Shown: piece by piece, positions 57,174 through 64,000 of the stretch
Numbering within the stretch: the first letter of the stretch is position 1
Layout: each line of letters opens with the position of its first letter
Source: Actinomadura barringtoniae
Lineage (GTDB): Bacteria > Actinomycetota > Actinomycetes > Streptosporangiales > Streptosporangiaceae
Length of the DNA: 64,000 nucleotides
Direction of reading: 5' to 3'
Assembly: GCF_017573505.1 (NCBI RefSeq)
Contig: NZ_JAGEOJ010000002.1
Span: 496,001-560,000, forward strand
The notes under the pieces: model-generated
The model's input: the letters and a program-made list of their open reading frames with translations, nothing else
Database searches by the model: none
What the model was told of the DNA's origin: nothing
Translations under genes and position numbers: made by a program

Positions 57174-58241
57174 ATGACGTCCCTACGGGTCAGCCTTGGC
57201 TACGAACTTGAGGTGCGCGGGCGGTCCCGCGAGGTCGAAAGGCGGGCGTTCGAGAACGTCATGGACCAGGTGGTCCTCGCCGACGAGCTCGGCTTCGACA
57301 CCGCCTGGTTCGTGGAACACCACTTCACCCGGGGCTTCTCGCACTCCTCCGCACCGGACCTGGTCCTCGCCGGGATCTCCCAGCGGACCGAGCGGATCCA
57401 TCTGGGTCTCGGCGTCGTGCTGCTGCCGTTCCAGTCCCCGATCCGTACCGCCGAACGCGTCGCCACGCTGGACGTGATCAGCGGCGGCCGGGTCGAGTTC
57501 GGCACCGGACGCGGCGCCTCACCCCTGGAGTACCAGGCCTTCCAGCGCCCGTTCGAGCAGTCGCGCAAGCTCTGGGAGGAGTCCCTGGAGGCGGTGCTGG
57601 CGATCTGGAACGCCGACGGCGAGCCGGTCACCCGCTCCGGGGAGTACTTCGAGATCCCCGACGTCGCGGTCTACCCGCGCCCGGTACAGGAGCCGCACCC
57701 GCCGGTGTGGGTCGCCTCGACCTCGCTGGACGGCTACCTCGCGGCGGCCAAGCAGGGCTACAACCTGCTCGGCATGACCATGCTCAAGGGCCTGGACGAC
57801 GTCGCCGAGGACATCGCCAAGTACAAGCAGTGCCTGGCCGACAACGGGTTCGACCCCGAGAGCCGCCGGATCGCCCTGATGATCCCGTGGTACGTCGCGC
57901 CGACGCAGCAGGAGGCGGTCGACACCGCCGCCGACCCCGTGCTCTGGTACCTGCGCCGCCAGATCAACCTGGTCGCGCCGCCCGACTACACCGACGCCCG
58001 GCACGCCACCCACCGCGTGCTCGGCCAGCAGGCCGTCGGCATGCCGCCCGAGGAGGCCATGTCCATCCTGCGCGAGCAGCTCATGGTCGTCATCGACGAT
58101 GTGGAGGGCTCGCGCAAGGCGCTGGAGCGGATCGAGGCGGCGGGCGCCACCGACATCATCCTCCAGGCCCAGGTCGGCGGCCTCGCGCACGAGCACGTCA
58201 CCAACTCGATGAAGCTGTTCATGCAGGAGGTCGTCAAGTGA
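57174..58241 (+). CDS. Luciferase-like (LLM) flavin-dependent monooxygenase
   Basis: TIM-barrel flavin enzyme of 355 aa. The family motif WFVEHHFTRGFS lies near residue 43, LGLGVVLLPFQSPIRTAE near 85 and GGRVEFGTGRG near 115. EHHF is typical of FMNH2-using members, though F420-dependent relatives exist. The ATG at 57174 has GGAGG six nucleotides upstream. Its stop overlaps the next gene in GTGA. A flavin reductase gene under the same operator lies 5 kb away and could supply reduced flavin. Substrate is unknown. Confidence 0.86.
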   Translation: MTSLRVSLGYELEVRGRSREVERRAFENVMDQVVLADELGFDTAWFVEHHFTRGFSHSSAPDLVLAGISQRTERIHLGLGVVLLPFQSPIRTAERVATLDVISGGRVEFGTGRGASPLEYQAFQRPFEQSRKLWEESLEAVLAIWNADGEPVTRSGEYFEIPDVAVYPRPVQEPHPPVWVASTSLDGYLAAAKQGYNLLGMTMLKGLDDVAEDIAKYKQCLADNGFDPESRRIALMIPWYVAPTQQEAVDTAADPVLWYLRRQINLVAPPDYTDARHATHRVLGQQAVGMPPEEAMSILREQLMVVIDDVEGSRKALERIEAAGATDIILQAQVGGLAHEHVTNSMKLFMQEVVK

Positions 58242-59317
58242 CGTCCTGGATCACCCGCGCGACGTTCCCGGCCGGCCGCAAGGCCGCCGGCCTGCTGAAC
58301 GTCTCCGCCGAGGGCGACCTGGTCGCCCCGCTCGCCGCCGCCGACCACGCCGCCGCGCTGGACCTCGCGGCGCGGACGCTGCGCGCCGCGGGGCTGGGCG
58401 AGAACGACCACGTCGTGGTCGCGCTCAACAACGACGGTGAGGCGTCCGGGTCGCTGATCGCCGAGGCCGCCGCGCAGGTCGCGCAGGCCGCGGCGTCGGT
58501 CGGGGCGCGCGGCCGCATGCGGTTGCACACAGCGCTGGAGAAGGTACGGGCCACCACGCTCATCACCACGCCGACCGGCGCGATGGACTTCCTGGCCCGG
58601 CTGCACCTGGAGTTCCTGCTCGACCCGCTCGACCTGGAACTGAAGCACATCTTCCTGGTCGGCGAGATCCCGTCCGCCAACACCTCCGCGCAGCTGGCGT
58701 CGGAGTTCGAGGCGTCGGTACGGGAGCTGTACGCCGACCCGTTCCTCGGCGTCCCGATCGCGCAGCGCGCCCCCTCCGACCCGGTGTTCACGCCGGTCCA
58801 GGACGGCCTGCTCGCGCTCGCGCCGCTGGACAAGGACGCCACGCTCGACGCCCCCTACAGCGAGGGCCTCGCCGAGATCGTCGTCACGCCCGCCTGGCAC
58901 TCCACGCTCGGCGACGCCACCCTGCGCACCGGTCAGGCCGTACGGCTGAACGGCGGCGAGGAGGGCGTGCCCGCCCCGGCCCACACCGCGGGCGAGCACG
59001 TGCTGATCCGGGGCCGCTGGCTGTCGGTCCCCCGGGTGGCCGCCGCGCTCACCAAGATCGACGGCGTCAGCCACTGGGACCTGCGCGTCGCCCGCGAGGG
59101 CACCCTGGACTCCGCCGCCCTCCACATCACCTTCAACCGGGACACCCTGGTGAAGAACCCCATGTGGAAGTCCCGGATCGTCCAGGCGCTCTATGCCCTC
59201 ACGCCGCTGTCGATCGAGGTCGTCATCGAGCCCGAGGTCTCCGAGGAGCGCCGGCCCGGCACGGTCACCGACGTGCGCGGCCACCACCTCGGCCGCGAGC
59301 GCTCCCAGCTCTCCTGA
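58238..59317 (+). CDS. PaaK-like protein lacking adenylation motifs
   Basis: Protein of 359 aa resembling phenylacetate-CoA ligases in its middle (RATTLITTPTGAMDFLARL, HIFLVGEIPS) and in its C-terminal AMP-binding_C_2-type domain (VLIRGRWLSVPRVAAALTKI, HWDLRVAREGTLDSAALHI). The Ser/Thr/Gly-rich phosphate loop and the YG-x-x-E motif of active ligases are not visible, and it is shorter than PaaK (about 430 aa). It may be a scaffold, a regulator or a diverged enzyme. It starts at GTG 58238, coupled to the LLM gene by a 4-nt overlap. Confidence 0.65.
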   Translation: MTSWITRATFPAGRKAAGLLNVSAEGDLVAPLAAADHAAALDLAARTLRAAGLGENDHVVVALNNDGEASGSLIAEAAAQVAQAAASVGARGRMRLHTALEKVRATTLITTPTGAMDFLARLHLEFLLDPLDLELKHIFLVGEIPSANTSAQLASEFEASVRELYADPFLGVPIAQRAPSDPVFTPVQDGLLALAPLDKDATLDAPYSEGLAEIVVTPAWHSTLGDATLRTGQAVRLNGGEEGVPAPAHTAGEHVLIRGRWLSVPRVAAALTKIDGVSHWDLRVAREGTLDSAALHITFNRDTLVKNPMWKSRIVQALYALTPLSIEVVIEPEVSEERRPGTVTDVRGHHLGRERSQLS

Positions 59318-59334
59318 CCCGGGAAGAGGGACAG

Positions 59335-60909
59335 ATGGATCTTCAGCCGGTGCCCGCCTGGGGCACGATCCCCCGCATGCTCCGCGACCAGGCGGCGCAC
59401 CACGGCGAGGTGGAGGTCGTCGTCGCCGGCGAGACCCGGCTCACGCTCGCCGAGCTGAGGCAGCGGGCGTCCGACGTCGCGCGGGGCTTGATGGCGCTCG
59501 GCGTCGGCCCCGGCGACCGGGTGGCGGTGTGGGCGCCCAACACCCCCGAGTGGGTGGTCGCCGCGTACGGGATCTGGGACGCCGGGGCGGTCATCACCCC
59601 GCTGTCCACGCGCTTCAAGGGCATCGAGGCGGGCGACCTGCTGCGCAAGGGCGGCGCCAAAGTGCTGCTGGTGGCCGAGGGCTTCATGGGCACGTCCTAC
59701 CTGGCCATGCTGGAGGAGTCGGGCGGCGACCTTCCCGAGCTGGAGCACCGGATCGACCTGTCCCCCACCAGCCCTTCGTGGCAGAAGTTCATCGAGGGCG
59801 CCGCGACGGTCTCCGCCGAGGAGAGCGAGGCGCGCGCCCTGGCGATCGGCCCCGACGACCTCGCCGAGATCATGGCGACGTCCGGGACCACCGGGAAGCC
59901 CAAGGGCGTGATGCTCCACCACGTCCAACTGCTGCGCGGCTACTGGGACTGGGCGGAGATCGTCACCCTCAAGGAGGGCGACCACTACCCGATCATCGCG
60001 CCGTTCTCGCACGGCTTCGGCATCAACGCGGGGCTGCTGGCGTGCGTCCTGCGCCGGGCCACGATGATGCCGATCGCGCTGTTCCAGCCGAACGAGCTGA
60101 TGGAGCTCATCGAGCGCAACCGGATCAGCATCCTGGCCGGCGCGCCGCCGATGTTCTTCAAGATCCTGGACGAGCTGGCCGGCCCCGACGCCCGCGACGT
60201 CGGCTCGCTGCGGGTGCTGATCTGCGGCGCCGCCGCCGTGCCGGCCGACCTCATTCACCGCCTCAACGACCGGCTCGGCCTGGAGCGCATGATCAACGCG
60301 TACGGGCTCATGGAGGGCACGGTCGTCTCGATGACCCGCCCCGAGGACCCGGTCTCGGTCATCGCCGGGTCCACCGGCCGTCCCGTCCCCGGCGTGAGCG
60401 TGCGGGTCGTGGACGACGAGGGCAAGGACGTCGCGGTCGGCGACCCCGGCGAGATCTTCGTCGGCGGCTACGGCGTCATGCGCGGCTACTGGCGGGACGA
60501 GGACAAGACCGCCGAGGCCGTGGACTCCGACGGCTGGCTCCACACCGGCGACATCGGCACGCTCGACGAGCTCGGCAACGTCTCCATCGTCGACCGCAAG
60601 AAGGAGATGTTCATCGTCTCCGGCTTCAACACCTACCCGGCCGAGGTCGAGGGCCTGCTGCTGCGCTGTCCCGGCGTCGCCCAGGCCTCCGTCATCGGCG
60701 TCCCCGACGAGCGCCAGGGCGAGGTCGGCTGGGCGTACGTGGTCGCCAAGCCCGGTCAGGCGCTCGACCCGGACGCGGTCATCGCGTGGTCGCGCGACAA
60801 CATGTCCAACTACAAGGTGCCGCGCCGCGTCATCCTCCTGGACGCGCTGCCCGTCAACGCCAACGGCAAGATCGACAAGCCCGCCCTGCACGCCCAGGCC
60901 GCCCAATAA
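59335..60909 (+). CDS. FadD3-like acyl-CoA ligase
   Basis: ATP-dependent CoA ligase of 524 aa. ATSGTTGKPKGVML is the phosphate loop (near residue 180), YGLMEGT the adenylation motif near 325, GWLHTGD near 400, and NGKIDKP carries the C-terminal catalytic lysine near 516. The overall sequence, including HGFGINAGLLACV, is closest in style to FadD3, which activates the C/D-ring propanoate of steroids; substrate equivalence is inference. GGGAAGAGGGACAG precedes ATG 59335. The stop codon is within palindrome copy 3. Confidence 0.85.
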   Translation: MDLQPVPAWGTIPRMLRDQAAHHGEVEVVVAGETRLTLAELRQRASDVARGLMALGVGPGDRVAVWAPNTPEWVVAAYGIWDAGAVITPLSTRFKGIEAGDLLRKGGAKVLLVAEGFMGTSYLAMLEESGGDLPELEHRIDLSPTSPSWQKFIEGAATVSAEESEARALAIGPDDLAEIMATSGTTGKPKGVMLHHVQLLRGYWDWAEIVTLKEGDHYPIIAPFSHGFGINAGLLACVLRRATMMPIALFQPNELMELIERNRISILAGAPPMFFKILDELAGPDARDVGSLRVLICGAAAVPADLIHRLNDRLGLERMINAYGLMEGTVVSMTRPEDPVSVIAGSTGRPVPGVSVRVVDDEGKDVAVGDPGEIFVGGYGVMRGYWRDEDKTAEAVDSDGWLHTGDIGTLDELGNVSIVDRKKEMFIVSGFNTYPAEVEGLLLRCPGVAQASVIGVPDERQGEVGWAYVVAKPGQALDPDAVIAWSRDNMSNYKVPRRVILLDALPVNANGKIDKPALHAQAAQ

Positions 60910-60978
60910 CACGCCGATCTTGCTCTCAGCGCCCTTTGGCGGGGGCCGGAGGGGCGCTGAGAGCAAGATCGGCGTGTT
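60908..60978. repeat. Dispersed long palindrome, copy 3 of 4
   Basis: Perfect 27-nt arms 60908-60934 and 60952-60978, the longest of the four; 17-nt loop. It overlaps the last two bases of the CoA-ligase stop codon and ends 17 nt from the convergent DUF35 gene, so it occupies nearly the whole intergenic space. Confidence 0.93.
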
Positions 60979-60994
60979 GAGGGGGCGGGCGCAC

Positions 60995-61411
60995 CTAGGG
61001 GCGCGGGCGCCACTGGACGAGGGTCGTCTTGTCGTCCACGTCCACGAAGACCGCTTCGACGGGGAGGCCCGGCCGCAGGCCGGCCGCCTCTCCGTCGACG
61101 AGGTTGCCGTACATCAGCAGGTCCTCGCCCTCGTCCAGGCGCACCAGCAGCACGGTCAGCGGCACCTCGTCCGCGAGCGCCGGCATGAAGACCTGGTGGT
61201 TGACGATCCAGCTGTAGACCGTCCCGGTGCCGCCCGCCGGCACCCATGCGGCCGAACGTCCCCGGCACTTGTTGCACACGGCCCGCGCCGGGAAGCGAAG
61301 CGTCCCGCAGCCCTCACACCGCTGAACGGTCAGCTCGTGCCGCCGTACGGCCTCCCACCACGGCGCGGAGTCCCGGTCGGCCTCGGGGCGCGGACGCTGC
61401 TGCAGGCTCAT
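60995..61411 (-). CDS. DUF35 zinc-ribbon/OB-fold protein (acyl-CoA-associated)
   Basis: Protein of 138 aa. The rubredoxin-like zinc ribbon CEGCGTLRFPARAVCNKC (near residues 32-49) is followed by an OB fold (GTVYSWIVNHQVFMPALA, LPVEAVFVDVDDKTTLVQW). DUF35 proteins bind acyl-CoA substrates and partner thiolase-like enzymes, as in the Ltp2-ChsH2 steroid aldolase. The start ATG 61411 overlaps the thiolase-like stop by four nucleotides, so the two subunits are probably made together. Confidence 0.88.
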   Translation of the reverse strand: MSLQQRPRPEADRDSAPWWEAVRRHELTVQRCEGCGTLRFPARAVCNKCRGRSAAWVPAGGTGTVYSWIVNHQVFMPALADEVPLTVLLVRLDEGEDLLMYGNLVDGEAAGLRPGLPVEAVFVDVDDKTTLVQWRPRP

Positions 61412-62568
61412 GAGTCGCTCCTCAGGATCAGCGCCGACGTTCCGGCGAGGACATAGCCGGGCTGCGAGGTCGACAGCGCCACCTCGGCGCCGTTCACCTG
61501 GCGGTCGCCCGCGTCGCCGCGCAGCTGCGAGACCGCCTCCGCGACGTGGTTGATGCCGTGCACGTATCCCTCCGAGAGGAACCCGCCGTGCGTGTTGACC
61601 GGCAGGCCGCCGCCCGCCTCGACGTACGGGCCGCCCTCGCCCTTCTTGCAGAAGCCGTAGTCCTCGAGCTGCACCAGCACCGAGTAGGTGAAGCAGTCGT
61701 AGAGCTCGGCGACGTCGATGTCCTCGGGTCCGACACCGGCCATGGCGTACAGCCGGGGGGCGATCCGGGCGGCCTCGGTGACGGTGAAGTCGGTGCCCGC
61801 GGGCGTCGTTCCCGCGCCGGAGAAGAAGCTGTCGCCGCCGCCCCAGGCCGCGCCGGAGATCAGCACCGGCGGGCGGCGCAGGTCGCGTGCGCGCTCGCGC
61901 GAGGTGATGACGACGGCGCACGCACCGTCGGTCTCCAGGCAGCAGTCCAGCAGCCGGAACGGCTCGGCGATCCAGCGCGAGGCCAGGTAGTCGTCCAGGG
62001 TGATGGGGTCGCGCTTGAGCGCGCGCGGGTTCTTCACCGCGTTCGCGCGCTGCCGTACGGCGATCCGCCCGAACTGCTCCTCGGTGGTGCCGTAGGCGTT
62101 CATGTGCGCCCGCGCGTACATCGCGAACTGCTGCGGCGGGGCGAAGTAGCCGTACGGCGCCTGATATTGAACGTCGAATATCGGCGCCGGGGCGCGGCCC
62201 GTCCCGCCCATCCGGAACTCCGAGCGCGCGTTGATGGCCCGGTAGCAGACGATGGTCTCGGCGACACCGGAGGCGACCGCCATGGCCGCCTGCGCGAGCA
62301 CCGAGTGCGAGACGCTGCCGCCGCCGAACTGGTCGAGGTACCAGGAGACCTCCGGGACGCCGAGCGCAGGAGCGACCACCCAGGGCGGCGTGGAGTCGCC
62401 CACCCGGTGCGTGGCCAGGCCGTCCACGTCGTCCACGGTCAGCCCCGCGTCGTCCAGGGCCGCGAGGATCGCGTCGGCGGCGAGGGTCAGCGTGGACACC
62501 CCCGAGTTCTTGCTGAACGGGGTGTAGCCGACACCGGCGATCGCCGTCGCGTCGCGGAAGCTCCCCAC
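61408..62568 (-). CDS. Ltp-type thiolase-like protein (probable aldolase subunit)
   Basis: Thiolase-fold protein of 386 aa. VGYTPFSKNSGVSTLTLAADAI opens the N-terminus, and AELYDCFTYSVLVQLED, GLPVNTHGGFLSEGYVHG and the C-terminal VALSTSQPGYVLAGTSALIL follow the lipid-transfer-protein (SCPx-like) pattern. In the place where true thiolases have the nucleophilic Cys, the sequence is FGGGSVSHSVLAQAAMAVASG, without Cys. This fits retro-aldolase-type Ltp proteins, not thiolases. The GTG at 62568 has GGGAGG six nucleotides upstream; GTG 62574 has none. Confidence 0.83.
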   Translation of the reverse strand: MGSFRDATAIAGVGYTPFSKNSGVSTLTLAADAILAALDDAGLTVDDVDGLATHRVGDSTPPWVVAPALGVPEVSWYLDQFGGGSVSHSVLAQAAMAVASGVAETIVCYRAINARSEFRMGGTGRAPAPIFDVQYQAPYGYFAPPQQFAMYARAHMNAYGTTEEQFGRIAVRQRANAVKNPRALKRDPITLDDYLASRWIAEPFRLLDCCLETDGACAVVITSRERARDLRRPPVLISGAAWGGGDSFFSGAGTTPAGTDFTVTEAARIAPRLYAMAGVGPEDIDVAELYDCFTYSVLVQLEDYGFCKKGEGGPYVEAGGGLPVNTHGGFLSEGYVHGINHVAEAVSQLRGDAGDRQVNGAEVALSTSQPGYVLAGTSALILRSDS

Positions 62569-62583
62569 GAACACCTCCCATAA

Positions 62584-62599
62584 CCAAGCAAGCGCTTGG
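62584..62599 (-). promoter_or_regulatory. Shared operator, copy B (thiolase-DUF35 operon)
   Basis: CCAAGC-AAGC-GCTTGG, 15 nt upstream of the thiolase-like start, so a bound repressor would block its RBS or promoter. Reads GCCAAGCGCTTGCT on the minus strand. Confidence 0.75.
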
Positions 62600-62753
62600 C
62601 TGTTAGCGTACCATGAGACCTAGGACCACCCCCGGACCTTCGACCGATTTCCACCCGGATCGGAATCGATGGGGCCGGACGTGCCTTTAGATGACATGTG
62701 AACGACGGCGGCCCCTATCCGGCTTGACACCCGGAACCGCGCCGCCCTATCGT

Positions 62754-62769
62754 CCAAGCAAGCGCTTGG
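62754..62769 (+). promoter_or_regulatory. Shared operator, copy C (flavin reductase gene)
   Basis: CCAAGC-AAGC-GCTTGG, 20 nt before the flavin reductase ATG, identical to copy B. TTGACA at 62724-62729 is a possible -35 and CCTATC (62746-62751) a possible -10, so the operator would cover the transcription start. Confidence 0.75.
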
Positions 62770-62789
62770 CTAAGAAGGGACGGGATCAG

Positions 62790-63398
62790 ATGGCGGACGG
62801 TGCGACAGCCGCGGCCCGGGCGATCCTCCACGACTCGGCCGAACGACCCATCAGCCAGGGAGTAGATGGCCGCATGCAGCAGGCATCGCCGAACGGCTCC
62901 ACCGGGGCTCCGGTGACCGACATCGACGGCGCGCGCTTCCGGTCGGTCCTCGGCAGGTTCGCCACCGGCGTCGTCGCGATCACCGCGATCGACACCGAGT
63001 CGGGTCGTCCCACCGGGCTCGCCGCCAACTCGTTCACCTCGGTCTCGCTCGACCCGCCGCTGGTGGCCTTCTGCGTGGCCCACACCAGCACCACCTGGCC
63101 GCGCCTGCGCGGCTCCGAGCGCCTGTGCATCAACATCCTCAGCGAGCCCCAGCTCGAGGTCTGCAAGCAGCTCGCGATCAAGGGCGGCGACAAGTTCGCC
63201 AACATCACCTGGACCGGTTCCCCCAGCGGCCACCCCGTCATCGAGGGCGCGCTGGCCTGGATCGAGGTCTCGGTCGAGAACGAGGTCGTCGCCGGCGACC
63301 ACGTCATCGTCGTCGGGCGCGTCCACCACCTGGACAAGCACGCCGAAGGCGAGCCCCTCCTCTTCTACAAGGGCGGCTACGGCCGTTTCGACGGCTGA
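62790..63398 (+). CDS. Flavin reductase (HpaC/HsaB-like)
   Basis: NAD(P)H:flavin reductase of about 202 aa. The core has FRSVLGRFATGVVAITAI, LAANSFTSVSLDPPLVAFCV and LCINILSEPQLEVCKQLA (flavin-binding fold), with the C-terminal DHVIVVGRVHHLD. It would supply reduced flavin to a monooxygenase, most simply the luciferase-like enzyme under the same operator. ATG 62790 (MADGATAAARAI) is used; ATG 62874 (MQQASP) would remove a 28-residue non-conserved N-terminus. Confidence 0.85.
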   Translation: MADGATAAARAILHDSAERPISQGVDGRMQQASPNGSTGAPVTDIDGARFRSVLGRFATGVVAITAIDTESGRPTGLAANSFTSVSLDPPLVAFCVAHTSTTWPRLRGSERLCINILSEPQLEVCKQLAIKGGDKFANITWTGSPSGHPVIEGALAWIEVSVENEVVAGDHVIVVGRVHHLDKHAEGEPLLFYKGGYGRFDG

Positions 63399-63435
63399 GC
63401 AGACCCCGCACCCCCGCAACCCCGCACCCCGCAAC

Positions 63436-63500
63436 ACGCCGATCTTGCTCTCAGCGCCCCTCCCGCCCCCGCCCAAGGGCGCTGAGAGCAAGATCGGCGT
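63436..63500. repeat. Dispersed long palindrome, copy 4 of 4
   Basis: Perfect 24-nt arms 63436-63459 and 63477-63500 with a 17-nt C-rich loop. It lies between the convergent flavin reductase and ROK genes, 9 nt from the ROK stop. Confidence 0.92.
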
Positions 63501-63509
63501 TGTTGTGCG

Positions 63510-64000
63510 TCAGCCGACGGACTCGGGTTCGGGCGAGCGGAGCCGCGCGAGGACCTCGATGGGGTCGTTCAGGACCTCGGCGAACGCGTGCTCGGCGGCG
63601 CCGACGAGGGTGACGTCGTCGCCGAGCGCGGCGGTACGGAGCTTCACGCGCTCGCGGGGAGCGTCCAGCGCGTTGGTGGCCATCGCGCTCCGCACCTGCG
63701 CGGCGGAGCCGAGGTAGATGTCCCGTAGGGTGCCGCCGAAGACGACCATGCCGGGGTTGAACAGGTTGACCAGGTTGGCCACGCCCCTCCCCAGCCAGTC
63801 CCCGACCCGGTGCAGCGCGTCGCGCGCCTGGATGTCGCCGCGGTCGGCGGCGTCCACCACGGCCCGTACGGCGTCGCGGCCGACCATGTCGGCGGACTCG
63901 CGGCGCCCGGCCAGCGACAGCAGGGTCCGCTCCCCCACCTCGGCCTCCAGGCAGCCGAGCGCGCCGCAGGCGCACGGGCGCCCGCCGGGGTTGACCACCA
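63510..64000 (-). CDS. ROK family protein (partial, C-terminal part)
   Basis: Only the last 163 or so codons are in the window; the gene continues past the right end. The zinc-binding ROK motif is present as CACGALGCLEAE after NPGGRP, and LFNPGMVVFGG follows in the ATPase fold. ROK members are either sugar kinases or DNA-binding repressors. The N-terminus, which decides between them, is outside the window, so I do not choose. Followed by palindrome copy 4. Confidence 0.88.
   Translation of the reverse strand, partial: VVNPGGRPCACGALGCLEAEVGERTLLSLAGRRESADMVGRDAVRAVVDAADRGDIQARDALHRVGDWLGRGVANLVNLFNPGMVVFGGTLRDIYLGSAAQVRSAMATNALDAPRERVKLRTAALGDDVTLVGAAEHAFAEVLNDPIEVLARLRSPEPESVG

Noticed and set aside
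57108..62769. Naming the operator a KstR2 site
   Set aside because: The inner CAAG-N2-CTTG resembles the known motif, but copy A has a G at a key base, and no regulator gene is in the window.

Overview
The window is very GC-rich, has long spurious antisense reading frames, uses many GTG/TTG starts and contains F420/FMN-type oxidoreductases and a PspA-TPM pair. The information-processing genes (rimP-nusA-ylxR-infB-DUF503-rbfA-nrnA-truB, ribF, rpsO-pnp-M16 peptidase, dapB, dapA-rnj, ftsK) run in the order typical of actinomycetes. A streptosporangialean or thermomonosporacean chromosome fits best, but that is inferred from style and gene content, not from a marker search. No rRNA, tRNA, CRISPR, transposase or phage region was found.

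Layout. 0.06-5.4 kb: ftsK, rnj and dapA on the minus strand. 5.7-25.2 kb: accessory block (small protein, GH18-like hydrolase, LtrA, diiron enzyme + EamA exporter divergent from a MocR regulator, ABM protein, CGNR regulator, two GNATs, MFS exporter, menA, ung, orphan ModA-like lipoprotein, SRPBCC protein, ftsH, TPM protein + PspA). 25.3-26.5 kb: dapB with a transglutaminase-like gene. 26.6-30.0 kb: VanZ-RDD protein, azoreductase, holin-like protein, AI-2E transporter. 30.0-35.6 kb: M16 peptidase, pnp, rpsO, ribF. 35.8-39.3 kb: EEP hydrolase, hemolysin III and a copper-type pair (His-rich membrane protein, SCO1-PCuAC fusion). 39.3-47.8 kb: translation operon truB to rimP. 48-57 kb: TRM11-like methyltransferase, DUF4439 lipoprotein, SCO6745-like protein, HAD hydrolase, two secreted proteins, a small acidic protein and a UPF0104-type membrane protein. 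57-63.4 kb: a catabolic locus. Its end runs into a truncated ROK gene.

The catabolic locus holds a luciferase-like monooxygenase, a PaaK-like protein without the adenylation motifs, a FadD3-like CoA ligase, an Ltp-type thiolase-like protein with a DUF35 partner, and a flavin reductase. Its three transcription units share one 16-bp operator, CCAAGC-N4-GCTTGG, so it reads as a small regulon for activating, oxidising and cleaving an acyl or steroid-like substrate.

Structures beyond genes. A 24-27 bp-arm palindrome occurs four times at gene ends, with one compensated base pair. A second short GC palindrome occurs twice. Orphan operator pairs lie before the SRPBCC, azoR and hlyIII genes. eamA and mocR start codons overlap inside one CATG. 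A 17-bp triplicated repeat gives hemolysin III nearly the same C-terminus and stop in all three frames. Several genes have a TANNNT box 5-8 nt before the start codon, which suggests leaderless mRNAs.
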